Positions 41,998 through 54,695 of a stretch of 64,000 nucleotides of DNA are shown piece after piece. Each line of letters opens with the position of its first letter. The first letter of the stretch is position 1. Under the pieces are notes generated by a model. That model ran no database searches. It was not told where the DNA came from and saw only the letters and a program-made list of their open reading frames with translations. Source of the stretch: Metarhizium brunneum (taxonomy: Eukaryota; Ascomycota; Sordariomycetes; Hypocreales; Clavicipitaceae); contig NC_089422.1 of NCBI RefSeq assembly GCF_013426205.1, forward strand, positions 9,327,001 to 9,391,000, written 5' to 3'. The position numbers were made by a program, and so were the translations under genes.

Positions 41998-42690
41998 CTC
42001 GACGAGCGCGCAAGAGGTCGCGCACGGGGCGTTGACGGGGAAAATAGGTCTAGTATCAAGGATTGGAGACGGTCGCACGCGATGAATGCGCAAGGAACGA
42101 ATTGGGGCGCGTAGACTCGGAGGGCAGAAGAATAGAACAGTCTAGTGGTTTGGATGTGTGCTTGCTGGTCAGGCCTGCAAATACTGTGTGTCGTGGACTA
42201 TGTAGCGGTATTGCTCCCAGCTTGCCCGACGGTTGAAATGCGGTTAAATGGAGACATGGCCAACCCCAGCCCCAACCAGCCCGACCCCGCTTTTCCGTGG
42301 CCCTTTCTTCTCGCATTCGCAAATATGGGATCGTCCAGGATAGAGCTCCAGAACAACCAACTACATTACACATGAGTGGAACCGCCACCGAAAGGAAAGC
42401 TATCGTGGCGTGCAGGTTTAAGTCAGCTTATATATACAATTCATGGGATATCGTGTATATTCCTCATTATCATAAAGGCACCTCGACCCCACAATATGCT
42501 AATGCCCTGGTACAAAGTCCCATCATCCCTCATTCCGCGTATCATCGTCCTCTTCACCATCCTCCAGTTCTAATCAACAGTGGTATATAGTCGGATCCAG
42601 CCCTCATAGGTTTTGCTTCTATGCACTTAAATAACGCCAAAGCTCTCAGGGTTTCAAATATCAAAACAATGCAGCGGCTGCCGTCATCTC
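41998..42690. other. Intergenic, no gene seen
   Basis: Upstream region of the BuGZ-like gene and 3' flank of the second Zn2Cys6 regulator gene, both on the minus strand. No supportable coding region. Confidence 0.5.
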
Positions 42691-45573
42691 CTAATCCCGA
42701 GGAGTCTGATCAAACATTATCAATGGCCATGATGTTGGCTGTGGCACCATGGGCAGTTCGCCACCAGTGTGAGGCATTCCGTTGCCCGCCATTATGGGCG
42801 TGATGACCGAGTTTCTTCCTGTTTCTGCATCGCCAAGAGTCATTAGTGAATCGGCGCCGTATCGTTGTTGGCTTTCTGCAATCGCAGCAGACCAATTCTG
42901 CCATGACGACCTCCACATCATGTCAGAGTTTTGGTGGCAGATATGCTGCCCAGCCTCGGATCCGTATCCTGCGAGGGTGGCAGTCTGAGCAGGGCCACCT
43001 GGGTGCCCAGCAGCTGCACTTGAACTAGGATAATATAGCTCGGTCTGGTCGTGCTGGTATGAGGCTGTGGCCTGAGGGTTTGGTTGCGTCTGTTGGTCCA
43101 TGTATGCCAGGGATGGATACGTCGCATGCGCCGGGGCCGTAATATTTGCATGGTAGAAATTTTTGGTGAGTTCTTCCGCCTGGGAAGTGTCTGCCGACGG
43201 AAAGGATTGATTCTGAGGGGCAACAGCTCCAAACGGAACGGCATGGCCATGTTGCTGCTGCTCTTGTGGTGCCAACGGAACTGTGCCTTGCGAGGGCAAG
43301 GTATGCTCTTGCTTCACGTTGACGTGCGCCAGAATCGGGTTCTTCCCATCCTTCTGCGGCATATCATGTTCGATCCAAGACATGGTGCGGTTAATCAATT
43401 GCGCAATCTGAGTACTCATGCCAATGCCGCAGCCTGCCAAGACGGCCTGTTAGCAATTGTGTGGGCGCCTTGGAGTCAATTGGGAGACGCTTACCGAGCA
43501 GGGCACTCATTTCTCTAACAATGTTCATCCACCTCTGCATTTCATCCCTCAGCCTGGCTACTTCGTCTTGTGTGATTTCAAATCGTCGTTGCCATTGAGG
43601 TACTAGCATGGACAAGATGGCAACACAGTACAGGGACATCTGATGCCATGTCGTATCTAGGGCCTTCATCCTACTCAGATGTTCGACAGTCTGGAGATAT
43701 TCCCTAGCAGCCTCCTCGCAAATTTTGGTGTTTTCAGCAATCAGGGCCGCATCAGTCGTCATTGCCAACGACGGATGTCTGATGTGCAGGCGGAACTCCA
43801 GCATGTAGGTGCGTGCGAAGAGAGCGCCAACCATTCCATGGTCATGTTTCTTGGCCGGGCTAAGCCGCATGGATTCTGGAAGGTCGGCCTCCCACTGCTT
43901 CATCTGAGCTTCAAGGACGGCGAGGACATTCTTGTAGTTGCTTTCGTCTCTCCGCACACTAAAGATATTCGCGTACATCTCCATATAAATGGGGATGCAT
44001 TTGAATGCGGCAATTGCGATTTCATAGGGGCAAGGAACGGTTCGCGATGTGTCGACGCCCTCGTCGGACAATAGCTCATCAGCGATTGGCTCTGGGAAAT
44101 CGACGTCAAAGTCCTGCACGGATACTGGGAGTGGGTAGCCTCGTTTGCCATTGATGTCAACAACAACCATCATCATGTTCCACCAGGCACGTTTGCGAAG
44201 TTCGTTCTGCAAATCTGTTGGTTCACCAGGCTTTTTCGTTCTCCGATGATAATTCAGCTCGATTGCTCGGTGCAAAGCCATACTTGCAACTATCGATCCG
44301 CAACCCGGTTTGGGAAAGGCTCTCGTATGGGAGGCGATGAGAACCAGACCTTGTAAAGCTTCAAAATCTGCAGAGGAAAAGACCTCGTACATCTTGCTGA
44401 GAGCAAAATGGTAATGCTTGTTTGAAAGATCATTAAAGTTGTTGCGCTGCTCCAGGGTTTCGCTGTTCCGAACTCCAAATTGGAATAGTATGATGGCGAA
44501 CACCATGTGCACCATGACCAACTGGGGCACAGTGGGTTTGAAACCGGGTTCATCATATACTCTCGTCAACTATGAAGGAAAGTGTCAATGGATGGACGAT
44601 TCGAGTAAAGGGGCAAAAAAGGGCCTAGGGCAGGACGTGAATGGAAACTCACAAGTTTCATAAATGTTGGCTTGTGCAGCAAGGGCATGAAAGAGGCAAT
44701 GGTGATGAAGTACCACTCAGCATAGATGAAGGCATTTTCACGGGTAGGCAACTCAACCTGAACAGCAGGGTTCACGCGCATGGCGGAACGCAAGAATGCC
44801 TGCACTGACTTGTTATACAAAGGCACAGAAGGGTCAGCAGCGGTGGGTGGCTCATCGACATCTGGCGCATCAAAGGAGGTGGTTTCAATGGTAGTGCCCA
44901 ACAGAGTAAGTGTCATTCCCTTCAAGGAGCTGAGAGGTGCATCGTCGGATCCAACGCCCCAACGGCTCTGCTCGGGCCTGGTTTGCCACTCGTTGCGCGG
45001 AAGATTATGCCGGAGAATGCTGCTTGTTGGGTCCGGCGTCGAGCTGTCCTTGATCCATAGAGAGCCAAACTTGGACCAGCCGTCGTTGCTCGAGGCGGCG
45101 GCTACATTGGCCGAGGCATTGCTCGCGTCTTCTTCATGAGCGGCGTCGGGAGGGCTCTGGGCGCGAACACGTCCTTGGAAGGGCTTGACCTCGACGTTCT
45201 TTTCTGCGCAGAGCCGCTCCAAGTCACGAATGTGCGACATCATGCGGCTCTTTTCCCGTTCCAGCTGCTGCATGTAGCCTCTGCGCTCGGTGCGGCCCGT
45301 GACACGATCCGTGACATAACAGTCCAGATTCAGATTGATGCAGTGCGAGCAACCCTCGGGCAGGGCGTCACAGCGGATCTTGCGCACCTTGCATCTGTCG
45401 CAAGCTTGGCCAGTGCGGGTATACGACTGAAGACGGTTCTTGACGACGGAAGAGAAATCCTCGGGCCCCCGATCCGAACGTGCCAGCTTTAGCTTGGCGG
45501 TGCTAGAGGCGCTGGCATCGTCATCACTAGCTCCGCTACCATCCGCCGAGCGTTTGGCAGGGCGAGGGGGCAT
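42691..45573 (-). CDS. Zn2Cys6 transcription factor with fungal MHR domain
   Basis: Three exons, 45573-44653, 44569-43495, 43433-42691, 912 residues; introns of 83 and 61 nt join FMKL to LTRVYDE and SALL to GCGIGMS in frame. I take the ATG at 45573 because the protein then opens with MPPRPAKRSADG shortly before the zinc cluster. The same frame stays open for a further 451 codons upstream (see separate entry). The cluster has cysteines at 58, 61, 68, 75, 78 and 85 (ACDRCKVRKIRCDALPEGCSHC), followed by TDRVTGRTERRGYMQQLE and a coiled-coil LEREKSRMMSHIRDLERL for dimerisation. The middle homology domain covers roughly 200-650, with AEWYFITIASFMPLLHKPTF near its start. The Gln/Pro/Tyr-rich C-terminus may be an activation domain. 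Target genes cannot be deduced. Confidence 0.85.
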
Positions 45574-46926
45574 CTTCACATTGAAGGCGACGGAAGCTGG
45601 AGGCTTGGTCGAGCGCGGGGAGATGCTCGTGGGCGACGAGATGGCCGAAGAGACATGGATGGAGGCGACGCCGGTCGGGCTGGAGTTGCAGCTGGAACTG
45701 GAGCTGGGGCTGGAGCTGGAGCCCAGCCGGACAGATGACGGGACTGCAGTATTGATATGAATACCAGACGATGATGTTGGAATCGGCGTCGGAAGGGAAG
45801 ACGAGGGCACAGACGAGGGCACAGACAAAGGCAGCAGGGTGGGAATAAAGGTGGGAACAGCGGTGGGAACCGACGATCGGAATGATGGCGTCGGAACGAC
45901 TGCACCTGGTGGGCCAGCACAAGCTTCATGTTGTTGAGATGAAGACGAGGCGACCTGGGGCCCGGAAGCACAGCGACCGGCGGTGCCCTCCAGCTGGTGC
46001 TGCTGCTGGTGCTGCTGGTGCTGCTGGTGCGGCGGCGCCGTGGCATCTGCACCGGCACCTGCAAATGCACCAGCAGCGGTGCGGATAGTGGGCGCTGGGG
46101 TGCTTCTGCTGGTGGAGGTGGTGCTCGCAGGCGCAGGTGGAGGTGCGCATGCAGCGGCCGCTGCAGGTCCGGGCTCAACAGCAGGTGGTCCATGTGTGCT
46201 GGAAGGCGCATGTGGCCTGGCAGCCGCTGGCCCAGCAGGTGCAGCGGGGTTTGCAGCACGAGGGCGTGCAGGGCTCGTAGGGCTCAAGCTTGCACCGCCC
46301 ATGTCGACGTCGCCGATATCCGCGCTGACGGCAGAACTGACACCCGCACTAGCAGCGCCAAGGCTACCGCCGGCAGCACATGTTGCGCCTCCTGCAGCGC
46401 TGGCAGCACTCAGGCTGGCAGCACCGCCAGGGCCCGTTGCGCATCGGGCTCGGCGCCCGCTAAAACTGCCGCAGCCGTGGCCGCTGTAACTGCCGTAGCC
46501 CTGGCCGCAGCTGGTGGATCGGGAGCTCGACCTCGCGCTCCATGTCGACGTTGACCTTGACCATGATCGGCCCGCGGGCGACGGTGCACCGGGGCCACGC
46601 GGCACCCATGTGAAGTCGACAAAGGTCGTCGACCTCGGTGAGACAAAAAAAGAGCCATCATCCTCATGCAACACTGACGACTGCGGCGCCGGTGGCCCTG
46701 GCAACGTCGAATCACCGGCGTTTGCGGCTTCGGGTTGCGAGAAATGGAGCTGAGCCGTGCCGTCCATGATCGAGGGAGCTGCCATTGGCCTTTCATGCGA
46801 CGCATAAGATGCCGGGCACCAATAATACAGAATTGCGGGTACAAGCACTCCGGAGGTACTTGGGAATGATATCGAACAAGTTACTATGCAGCACCTAACT
46901 ACTCCGTCGCTGCACTCAAGACCCAA
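45574..46926 (-). other. Open low-complexity extension upstream of the Zn2Cys6 gene
   Basis: The reading frame of the regulator continues upstream without a stop for 451 codons, with an ATG at 46926 and others inside. The predicted residues are almost all Ala, Ser, Pro, Thr, Gly and Gln, and the DNA is rich in CTG/GGTGCTG-like triplets (for example about 45995-46035). It may be a long 5' leader or a genuine disordered N-terminus. Other frames of the same segment are also open, which weakens the coding case. Confidence 0.4.
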
Positions 46927-49006
46927 AGCTCACGAGCCAGGATATCCGGAGCGGCCTCCAACGCCTTGCACCGGCTACCAGGCTGATGATCAGCGAGGCT
47001 TGGAGCAGCAAACTATTCGGTCTCGTCTCTGCTCCAATCTTCAGCGGCACCCGTCCTTGGGGGGCCGGATGACACAAATTTGGGGGCCGACGGGAAGCCT
47101 GACAGTCCCCAGTCGTCCAAACCAATCTTTGGCGTCGGAGCAGTCACGGAGAAGACGATCCGAGCACCTGGGGTGCTGTCAAAATGCTTTGCTGGGTGGC
47201 TGTGCGAGCAGGCTTCAAGGGTTGTCTGCTTTGACGCTTGGTGCTTCGGTGCGGCGTCTAGTCCTAAAGCGCCGAAAACACCTCAGCTGCGCAAGGTGCT
47301 TGCTTACCTGCGGGCTGGTGGTTTCGCCGCCTGCCAATGTACTATTATCCGTTTAGACTTGGTCGTGACAGACTTTGGAGGCTGCATATCATCATACCTA
47401 TGGTCAAGTTCGGACAATCCGCGCGGACAAAACCCGGCCGACGGAATCGACGGAACACGACTATGGCTTCCCAATGCCGAATAAACCCCCGAATCAGCAG
47501 ATTCAATTCTGGCACATTTAGCCAGTCAAGGCTGGGCTATGCCAAATAAAACCTTCCGACGTTGAAGCGCTTGGGTAGGGATCAGACAAGGGTGGCACCT
47601 TTAAATGAACGTGCATATGTTGTACAATGCGCCCTGTGGAATCCCGAGAATGCCTTAGAAGGTCTCCTCTTGGCAAACGAAAAAGTGGCGTGTTTGCAAT
47701 TCCCCAAGGTTCCCCGAGAAACTTGGGCAACCAGACTCGACTTGACATCTTTCACCCATGACCCCTGCTTTGGAGACAGACTCATCTTCCTTTATACCTT
47801 TGATTTCTCCTAACAATGCCCCTTTGTTAGCCGGAGCAAGCGACGAGCTGTTCGTTACCGTGATCCGCACTTATTACCCAGGTCTTGTTTGTTTACCCAT
47901 TGCCTTGCCAATGAGGCGGCCTTGCACGGCCCTGTCTGCAAACTTGACCCTGATGACCCTGGCCCTCGTCACTGAGGTGCTTGGGTTCGCAATGTCCGAC
48001 TACTAGCCGCGAGCCCCGTCGCCTGGTCAAAACTTAGAATAAGGCGACCCAGATGGTGTGATGTAGACAACAACACCCGCCAACAAATATTCTCAAGTCG
48101 GGACGCTCTAGTGGGGGGAAGTGTCCGAGTTCTAAATGTTCCAACCCGAGTAGAAAACGTCCCGAGCCCACAAGGAACTAGGAAACTTCCCGGCTTGATG
48201 TACGGAGTATTCTAGAAAACTTCCGGTTTCGGCACGCCGATTTTTGGCTTGCTGTGCTCCGTATTCTGTTTGCTTGCCGACTGACGAAAGACTTTTTTAC
48301 ACTCGCTTCCGCGGCTCGGACCGTTGACACTCTGCAAATTCTGTGAATCGTTTCCAGGATACGAACCATGAATGATGAATTGTGGCTGCTCTCAACCCTT
48401 GAACCTTGTATACTGCAGCTTCAAATCAATTGCCTACTGGGTTGGTACTGACCGGGTCTGTTTGTTGGACGCAGGTCATCTGTTTGGGGAGCACATCAAC
48501 TCTGTACTACTTTGCCGGCGCTATCGAGTCATGACGGGAAGCTTCAAGGTGCCTGCGTTTTGTCTTCGGACGGCGAGAGCCGGCAGCTTGCAGCCTGTAC
48601 AAGATCCAAGAGATGGCTCGGAGACGGAAGAGCCCATGCTGCCCCTTGCGAGGCAATGTCGCTCGGAGCCAAGTAAAGAACAATGATGATGACGCCCACG
48701 GCGACTACGATGGCACCATCCTTATTTTTGGCTGTTCAAGCGCCAACTTGGCCCGCACCCATTTTTTTCGCCCTCAAGCTCATTGTCAGAAGCCGCAAGA
48801 AGCCCACAAAAACCACCAGGGTGGGGCGGCACGGCCGGAACTGCGGGGCTGGCACCAGATCTTCTCGTGCGATGTTTAAACCTCGTTTTTTCCCAACAAC
48901 CCAAACATCCACTATCGCTATTACCGCCATCACCGCTATCACACCTAGGACACGTTTTGCCCGATAGACGACGTGTCTCTTTTGAGTCACTCTACAACAT
49001 CCAACT
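46927..49006. other. Divergent intergenic region
   Basis: About 2 kb between the second Zn2Cys6 regulator (minus) and the Cgi121 gene (plus). Two TACGGAGTA/CTCCGTA motifs lie near 48200 and 48257. Short frames only; none shows a domain. Confidence 0.5.
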
Positions 49007-49803
49007 ATGACGCTAGAAGCCCTGTCGATCGAACACATTCCCCCGTCATACAAGGTCCACCTCGGCCTCTTTCAAAACGTCCACAATGCAGACTTTCTCC
49101 ATCAACAACTCCTCAGTCGAAATACAGACTTCGAGTACGCTTTTGTCGACGCCTCTGTGGTACTGTCAGCCCCATGACTTGCTCCATTTGTTTCCAAGGA
49201 CAATATAAGATTTCAAGCGTTTAGAGTATCCAGCTCACATTGTCCATAATTTCACTTGTAGGTGGTGTCTCGCCGGCAGTTGCTTTCGGCCATTTTCAAG
49301 GCCGTCAACGCGGCTACGAACGGCTCACTCAAGACGCCAAATGTACACTCTGAGATTGTAGTCTCTCTAAATCCGTCCAATAATGTAAGCAAACGCACCC
49401 CAATGGCCGCCTTTTTTTGCTCTGGTCCTCCAATGATTATGCACCAAGTCCAAGCACAGACTTGCTGATGGCAGGTCAGATTACCGACTCGTATCGCCGG
49501 TTTGGCATCTCGCCTACTACGAAGAACCTTGCCGTCGTCAAAGTTACGTACTCGCCGGAATCGTCGGAGTCGAATTCCGCTGCGTCCAAAGACAGCATCC
49601 AGGCGCATTTAGCGGAGCATGTCAAGGGAACTGCCGTTGACGTCACCGATGCCAACATAGCCGCTACAACAGATATCTCCAAAGTTCGCAAATATTACAA
49701 ACTCAACGGCCTGGACTGGCTGGAGGCCATCAGGGACGAGCAGAAAAAACGAGCAGAATTAGACACACTTGTAGTTAGCGCAATGGCACTACGCGGACTT
49801 TGA
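49007..49803 (+). CDS. CGI121: KEOPS/EKC complex subunit Cgi121
   Basis: Three exons, 49007-49159, 49262-49384, 49480-49803, 199 residues; introns of 102 and 95 nt, both phase 0. The protein opens [20 protein letters not shown] and continues [34 protein letters not shown], then [25 protein letters not shown] with LAVVKVTY, which is the Cgi121/TPRKB fold order. It ends in a helix [21 protein letters not shown]. Cgi121 is the outermost subunit of the KEOPS complex (Kae1-Bud32-Cgi121-Pcc1), which makes the t6A modification on tRNAs reading ANN codons; Cgi121 binds the tRNA 3' CCA end. In yeast it also affects telomere maintenance. The length is close to the yeast protein. The second splice was placed at 49479/49480 to give the conserved [10 protein letters not shown]. 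Confidence 0.88.
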
Positions 49804-50123
49804 TATCTATTAAAGAAGCCAGTAACAAATTCACCAATATCCTAACAAGGCTGGGCCAACGGGAGTATTTTAAAATATTTTTGTATTGATTTACTGTAAG
49901 TCATCATGTAATCTGTCCTGACACCCTCTCCGCTCTTTTCTCTACCGCGTTGGTTCTCATTAATCTAATATCATAGAAGTGTGCTCCTTTGCTCCAAATG
50001 AATCGCTATGAATTGGATATAAACGCCAGAAATTTCTCAAAATAACCAAATTTTGCCAACAGACATCATTGAAAAAAAAAAACAAAGTGCTAGGAAATCG
50101 CTTCGCCGCCTAGAATGCAAAAT
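49804..50123. other. 3' intergenic between convergent genes
   Basis: AT-rich flank of the CGI121 and proline dehydrogenase genes, with a short A run near 50071-50081. No gene. Confidence 0.55.
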
Positions 50124-51714
50124 TTATGCAAGACGGAGAGTATTCTTGACGCGACGAACAACCTCGGCCCACATGGCGTCACGTCCACTCTTCGTTCGCT
50201 GGACAGCGTCCTTGTTCTCTTGAGCACGTCGAAGCAAATATTTCATGCACTCGCCAGTCGTCCCCCAAACGAGATACTTGTAGGCAGGCAAGTTGGGAGT
50301 AGCCGAGGCATCTGCAGCACGTGCGGATTGGCTAGCCTCGACCAGCTCACAGCTAATTTCGTCGGCCATACCCTGAAGTTGGGCGAAGGCGATCTCGGAT
50401 TTGGCACCACCAGCGTCGCAAATCGCGCGGGCTTTCTGAACAGACTCGGCGTTGTGAGTGGCAAGGACAAGATGGGCAGCGGGATATTCGCCATTGCCTT
50501 CGAGGGTGGTGTTCCATTGACGGGTCAGGACACTCGCAGCAACACCGTCGTAGCACGCGTCGGTATCGGCTTTGGTATCAAAGAAGCATTGGCGAGGGTC
50601 TGAACCAAGATAGGCACCGCGAACCAGCTTGACGCCGAGTGAGAATTGGCCCTCCTGTGCCATGGCAAGGTGGCGTTCCAGAACGGCGGGAGTCTTCTTC
50701 TTGTACGCTTGGTAGGTTCCGTAGATGGTGCAAGTGTCAGGGGAAGTGTTGTACTTGTTGGCAAACTCCATTGTCCAGTCGTCAATACCATCCTGGAGAG
50801 CGTCCTGCTCAGCATCGAACAAGAGACGAACGCCACGCTCGTGAGCAAGCTGGCAGATGGAATCGATAGACTTGGATAGGTAAGGGCTGGCGGGAAGTTT
50901 ATGCTTCAGCTCATGCAGAGCCAGACTGCCAGCGCCGGTGAACCTATGAGCGGGGTTAGCAAGATGGGCCTTTCTTTTGCAAATAATGACACTTATCTAG
51001 TACTTACTTGAGTGCGACAAAGTCTCCTGGCTGTGCCAAACGGACGGTTTCAAGGGTGCCCTCGGCCCAGGGCACAATCTCGTTGTCGATGACTTTTTGG
51101 GTCTCTTGTCCTGCAGCCAACTCAACCTCCTCGGCCTGCTTCTCTGTCAAGACAACCTCGCGAGCATATCCCAGGATTACGCCAGTGAACCCAATGTTCT
51201 TCAACCTGTTGATAGTTGCCTGCACTTCAGCGGGATTCTCACCAGCACAGAACTGGGCATAGAATGACTTCTTGAGGAAGTATCGCAGAATAGGGTTTCT
51301 GTCCGGGTTAAAGACGGGGTTGGTGCTGTGAGCCAGCAAGGTCATGATCTGCAGCGACGGTGGCAAAAGCAGAGGGGAGGAAGACACGACAGTCGTGGCC
51401 AAGGAGCGGATGATCATGCTCAAGGGCAAAACCGAGAGGGGTGCGCGGCTTGGTTCCAAGTTGGCCGGAGGAGGGACGGCACCTGGCAACTCAGCGACGG
51501 TCGACGACTTGCGCTCGGAAGAGTGAATACCCCGGCGCTGCTGGGTCATGAGGGCAAAGCTGCCTTTGGGAGAAGCGGTGATGTGGCCATGGTTGGCACG
51601 AATCACCGCCGTCGCGAGAAGAGCATATGTGGATGAGAATGAGTCGGTATTGGGGAAAGTAGAGGCCCTGCGAACGGGCAAGCAAGCAAACCCGCGAGAA
51701 GGCGCGAGTCTCAT
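50124..51714 (-). CDS. PUT1: Proline dehydrogenase, mitochondrial
   Basis: Two exons, 51714-51008 and 50943-50124, 508 residues; the 64-nt intron (GTAAGT...GCTAAC...TAG) joins DFVALK to FTGAGSLALHE. The enzyme is the FAD-dependent first step of proline breakdown, oxidising proline to pyrroline-5-carboxylate and passing electrons to the respiratory chain at the inner membrane. The first 60 residues are Arg/Ser-rich without acids, a good mitochondrial presequence. TIM-barrel landmarks: YAREVVL, VRLLFDAEQDALQDGID, CTIYGTYQAY, FSLGVKLVRGAYL, LVLATHN, AFAQLQGMADEIS and the C-terminal YKYLVWGTTGECMKYL followed by RRAQENKDAV, whose paired Arg bind the substrate carboxylate. All look intact and the length suits fungal Put1/PrnD. 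The gene stands alone rather than in a prn-type cluster. A long C/T-rich upstream region may be the 5' leader. Confidence 0.93.
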
Positions 51715-54695
51715 TGCAATCCTGTTGGCTTCGTGTGAGGAGTGAAGTCGGCTAGCTCTGCCTAAGTGCTAGGTTTTTTGGTTTGTTTCCTGATGGAAGA
51801 TGGGAAGATGTGATGATGAAGAGTGGGAAGAGGTGAGAGGAGAAAAAACAAAGCGACGATTGGGTGGCGCTTTATGTTTTTCTTGGGTGGTTTGGCGTTG
51901 ATGTGTGAGTAAAGTGTTGATTGGGATTGGGTGATTTGGGCTTATCAGTGAATATTGGGAGGTAGGAGGATGGATGGGAGGGTGCCTCGATGGGATGGAG
52001 AGATAAGAGAGGCAGTGAGCGAAGCAGGCGAGCAAGCGAGCTTCGTTGGTGGCGATGAGTTGTGAGAGTTGAGAGCAGCAAAGTGTCCACAGCAGATTCA
52101 GCTGGGCAAACGTTTGTGGTATATTAAGATGATGACGATGATGTCGACGATGGTTAGTATGGACACAAGATGAAAGAAATCCCCAAAAGCCAACTCTCGT
52201 CAAAAAGGGTGGCGGCCAGGGCTCCTCTCTAATATTGGTTCCAGTCTCCTTTCCTGTTCGCCTTTCGCTTCGGGGTCGGTGTTTTTCTGTTTAACCAGGT
52301 GACCAAAAGATCGTGGGGTGGGCGGGCGCCATGGAGGAGGGCAAAAAGTCGTGGTCTTATACCTTTGGGCTGGCCATTGCCTCCGCCAGAGCCGGGGGTC
52401 CGGGAACGGCGTTATCGTGGGACACGAAGACCAGAAGGGGGGGCGTGGCTCGTGAGTGTGCCGAGTAATGAACAAGCCAGAGCATGGCAGATGCCGGCGT
52501 ACGGAGGTCTGGCTATTGATAATCTCGTGCGGCGGCGAGCGGGCGGCGACTCGGACGAGCGAGCCTCCTCTCCCTCTCGTCGCCTCTCTGGCTGATTAAA
52601 GAAAAACAACACCAAGACGCCAGAACCAGGCATCCAGCGTCTGGTCCGATAAAGGGCCCACGCCAATAAAACCACACGCCCCCCCGCCAAGCCCAGAACC
52701 AAAGAGACCGCAACAAGTGCTATCTATTACTCAAGCATTATCTCGAGCCTCCACCAAAACCCGAGCCATGCCGTCCAACGCCTCCGTCCCCCCCCAGACT
52801 GGCGCATGCACGCCCCCCTCCTTCCTGTCAAGCAAATCATGCAGGGCCACGGCCGCCAGCTTTCCGAATCGGGAGCAAAACGATCACGTGGCCCCCCGCC
52901 GCGAAATTACTAGCCTCAACCTGGACGCCCGAGTGTAGCCGCGACTCCTTTTTTTTCCTTTTTTCTTGCATCCCCACACTTGATATCAGCTTGCATTGGC
53001 CAATGGCCGCGTCGCGTCCTGCGCGATCCTTGTTTCTGGAATGCCTCCGATACGGCGGATAGCACCAGCCGTGCCAGAGAAAGGAAAAAAAGAAAAATCC
53101 CAAACAAAGCCTGCCTCTTCCCGTTGCACACCGTAACGCCGTCGATACCTTTTTAAGAATCCCCCCCCCAAGCTCGCATTACTTTCGCCTACCGTAGACG
53201 CTTTCAGAGAAACCTACCTACCTGTGCGCCGCGCCGGGGATCTGGGCATCTCGCAGAGTCGCCATGCACACAGGGACAAGAACAGGTCTGTGACGACGCC
53301 CCATGTCTCACCAGACCTTGGGGCCAAGGGGGGAGGCGGGGGACCACACGCGCATCGCATCACATCTCGCTCACCGAGCAAGCGAGTCGTTATTGCTCGG
53401 AGCACGGAGCGCTTTCCAACCCCAGACGATTCCATTGGGGGGAAACAAGGGCGACGCGCGCACCGGGGGAGCATTGGATGCGGTGACACGGCGGTGCTCG
53501 CTCCGTCGTGACCGTGCTTATTGATGGGACTGGGCCATGTCCCCCCCATGCCGCCGACGCACCACCATGTACTACGTGATGGGCCACGGACCAGGCTGCA
53601 AACAGCGTCACCTACGGAGTACGGAGTAGTAGATGGAATAATACGTGGCATAAGCCGTCGGGAACCAATGGTCTTTTTTTGGCTCGTTTCATGTCCATTG
53701 TTCCCCGACGCTGTGTCCATTGCTTCTAGCCGAATTCCTATTGTGATGCTTTTGTGTTGCCGCCTTTTCCCCTCTTCTTCACCATCTTCTTCTTCTTCTT
53801 CATCATCCCCGCGAGCTAATTTTACACAATGGGCGTGCCCCGGTATCCCCGGACTTTTTTTTCGCTACAAACTTGCACGGAGATAGTGCGTGGTAATACG
53901 GAGTACGGAGTACTGAAAGAACGATGCCACAGTGACACGGGACCACATCCCGTGCTCCGTAGTACGTACAACGCTGCACTCGATTAGAAATACATAACCG
54001 AGAGAAGGGAGTGTTTTGTGCACCTCATAGCTGTGTCACATGAACGGGGTGGAAGATTTGGGACATGGCCTTGTTACTACTCCGTACTACCAAGCAAAAG
54101 GAACCCATTTGCGGCTCTCATGGTATGCGACTCGGGTCTGGGTGGTCACTCGTCGTCTCCGTACGTCGCACAACGTATTACTGTATTATTGTAGTGTCAT
54201 TCTTTGCTCAGCCTTTGCTCACCAGGTCAAGTGACCCGTAGCCAGCCACTGCCGGAAAGGCCGAAGGTCGGACCCCGAACCCACAATCCGCTTTAGAAGG
54301 TATGGAGCCCCTTCGCATGGCGTCGGCAGCTGCAAACCCCAAGGAAGGCCAGGGGCATTCGCAAACAGTCTCCCCGCAGTGCTTCCATTTGATGGCGACT
54401 CTGGGCAGCCAGCCGCCGATGATGATGATGATGGGCAGCGGGCAGCATAATATTGGGACCACAAGCCCAATTGCCGTCGGCTTCCGGCCTTCCCCACTGC
54501 GCGAGTGTGTACGCAGTAGTTCGTAGTACGCGACTAAAAAGGAGATGGGTAGGTTGGTGTGACTGCATGGCAGTGATGATGGATGCCAAGTTGGTGCGTG
54601 GATAAGCTTTGTGGTCAAGCAACTTGGCTACCGCGCTGCGACTGGGGTCACGATTGGGGCCGGCGCCGTTTCTGGTCTGTGGTGCGTGGTGCCTG
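51715..54695. other. Long intergenic region upstream of proline dehydrogenase
   Basis: About 3 kb. The first 500 bases beyond the gene start are purine-rich on the plus strand (C/T-rich on the coding strand), as expected for a fungal promoter and leader. 52.2-53.2 kb is GC-rich with homopolymer runs. 53.6-54.2 kb carries a cluster of TACGGAGTA motifs. No coding region supported. Confidence 0.5.
53613..54166. repeat. Cluster of TACGGAGTA / TACTCCGTA motifs
   Basis: Within about 550 bases there are tandem pairs TACGGAGTACGGAGTA at about 53613 and 53897, a GTGCTCCGTAGTACGTA at about 53953, ACTACTCCGTACTACC near 54077 and CTCCGTACG near 54157. The unit is self-complementary when paired head to head. 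Confidence 0.75.

Noticed and set aside
45536..46554. Multiple other frames in the triplet-rich region
   Set aside because: Triplet repeats keep all frames open; none has a domain.
51769..52203. 144-residue minus-strand frame upstream of proline dehydrogenase
   Set aside because: Ser/His/Pro/Thr-rich translation of a C/T-rich leader; not protein-like.
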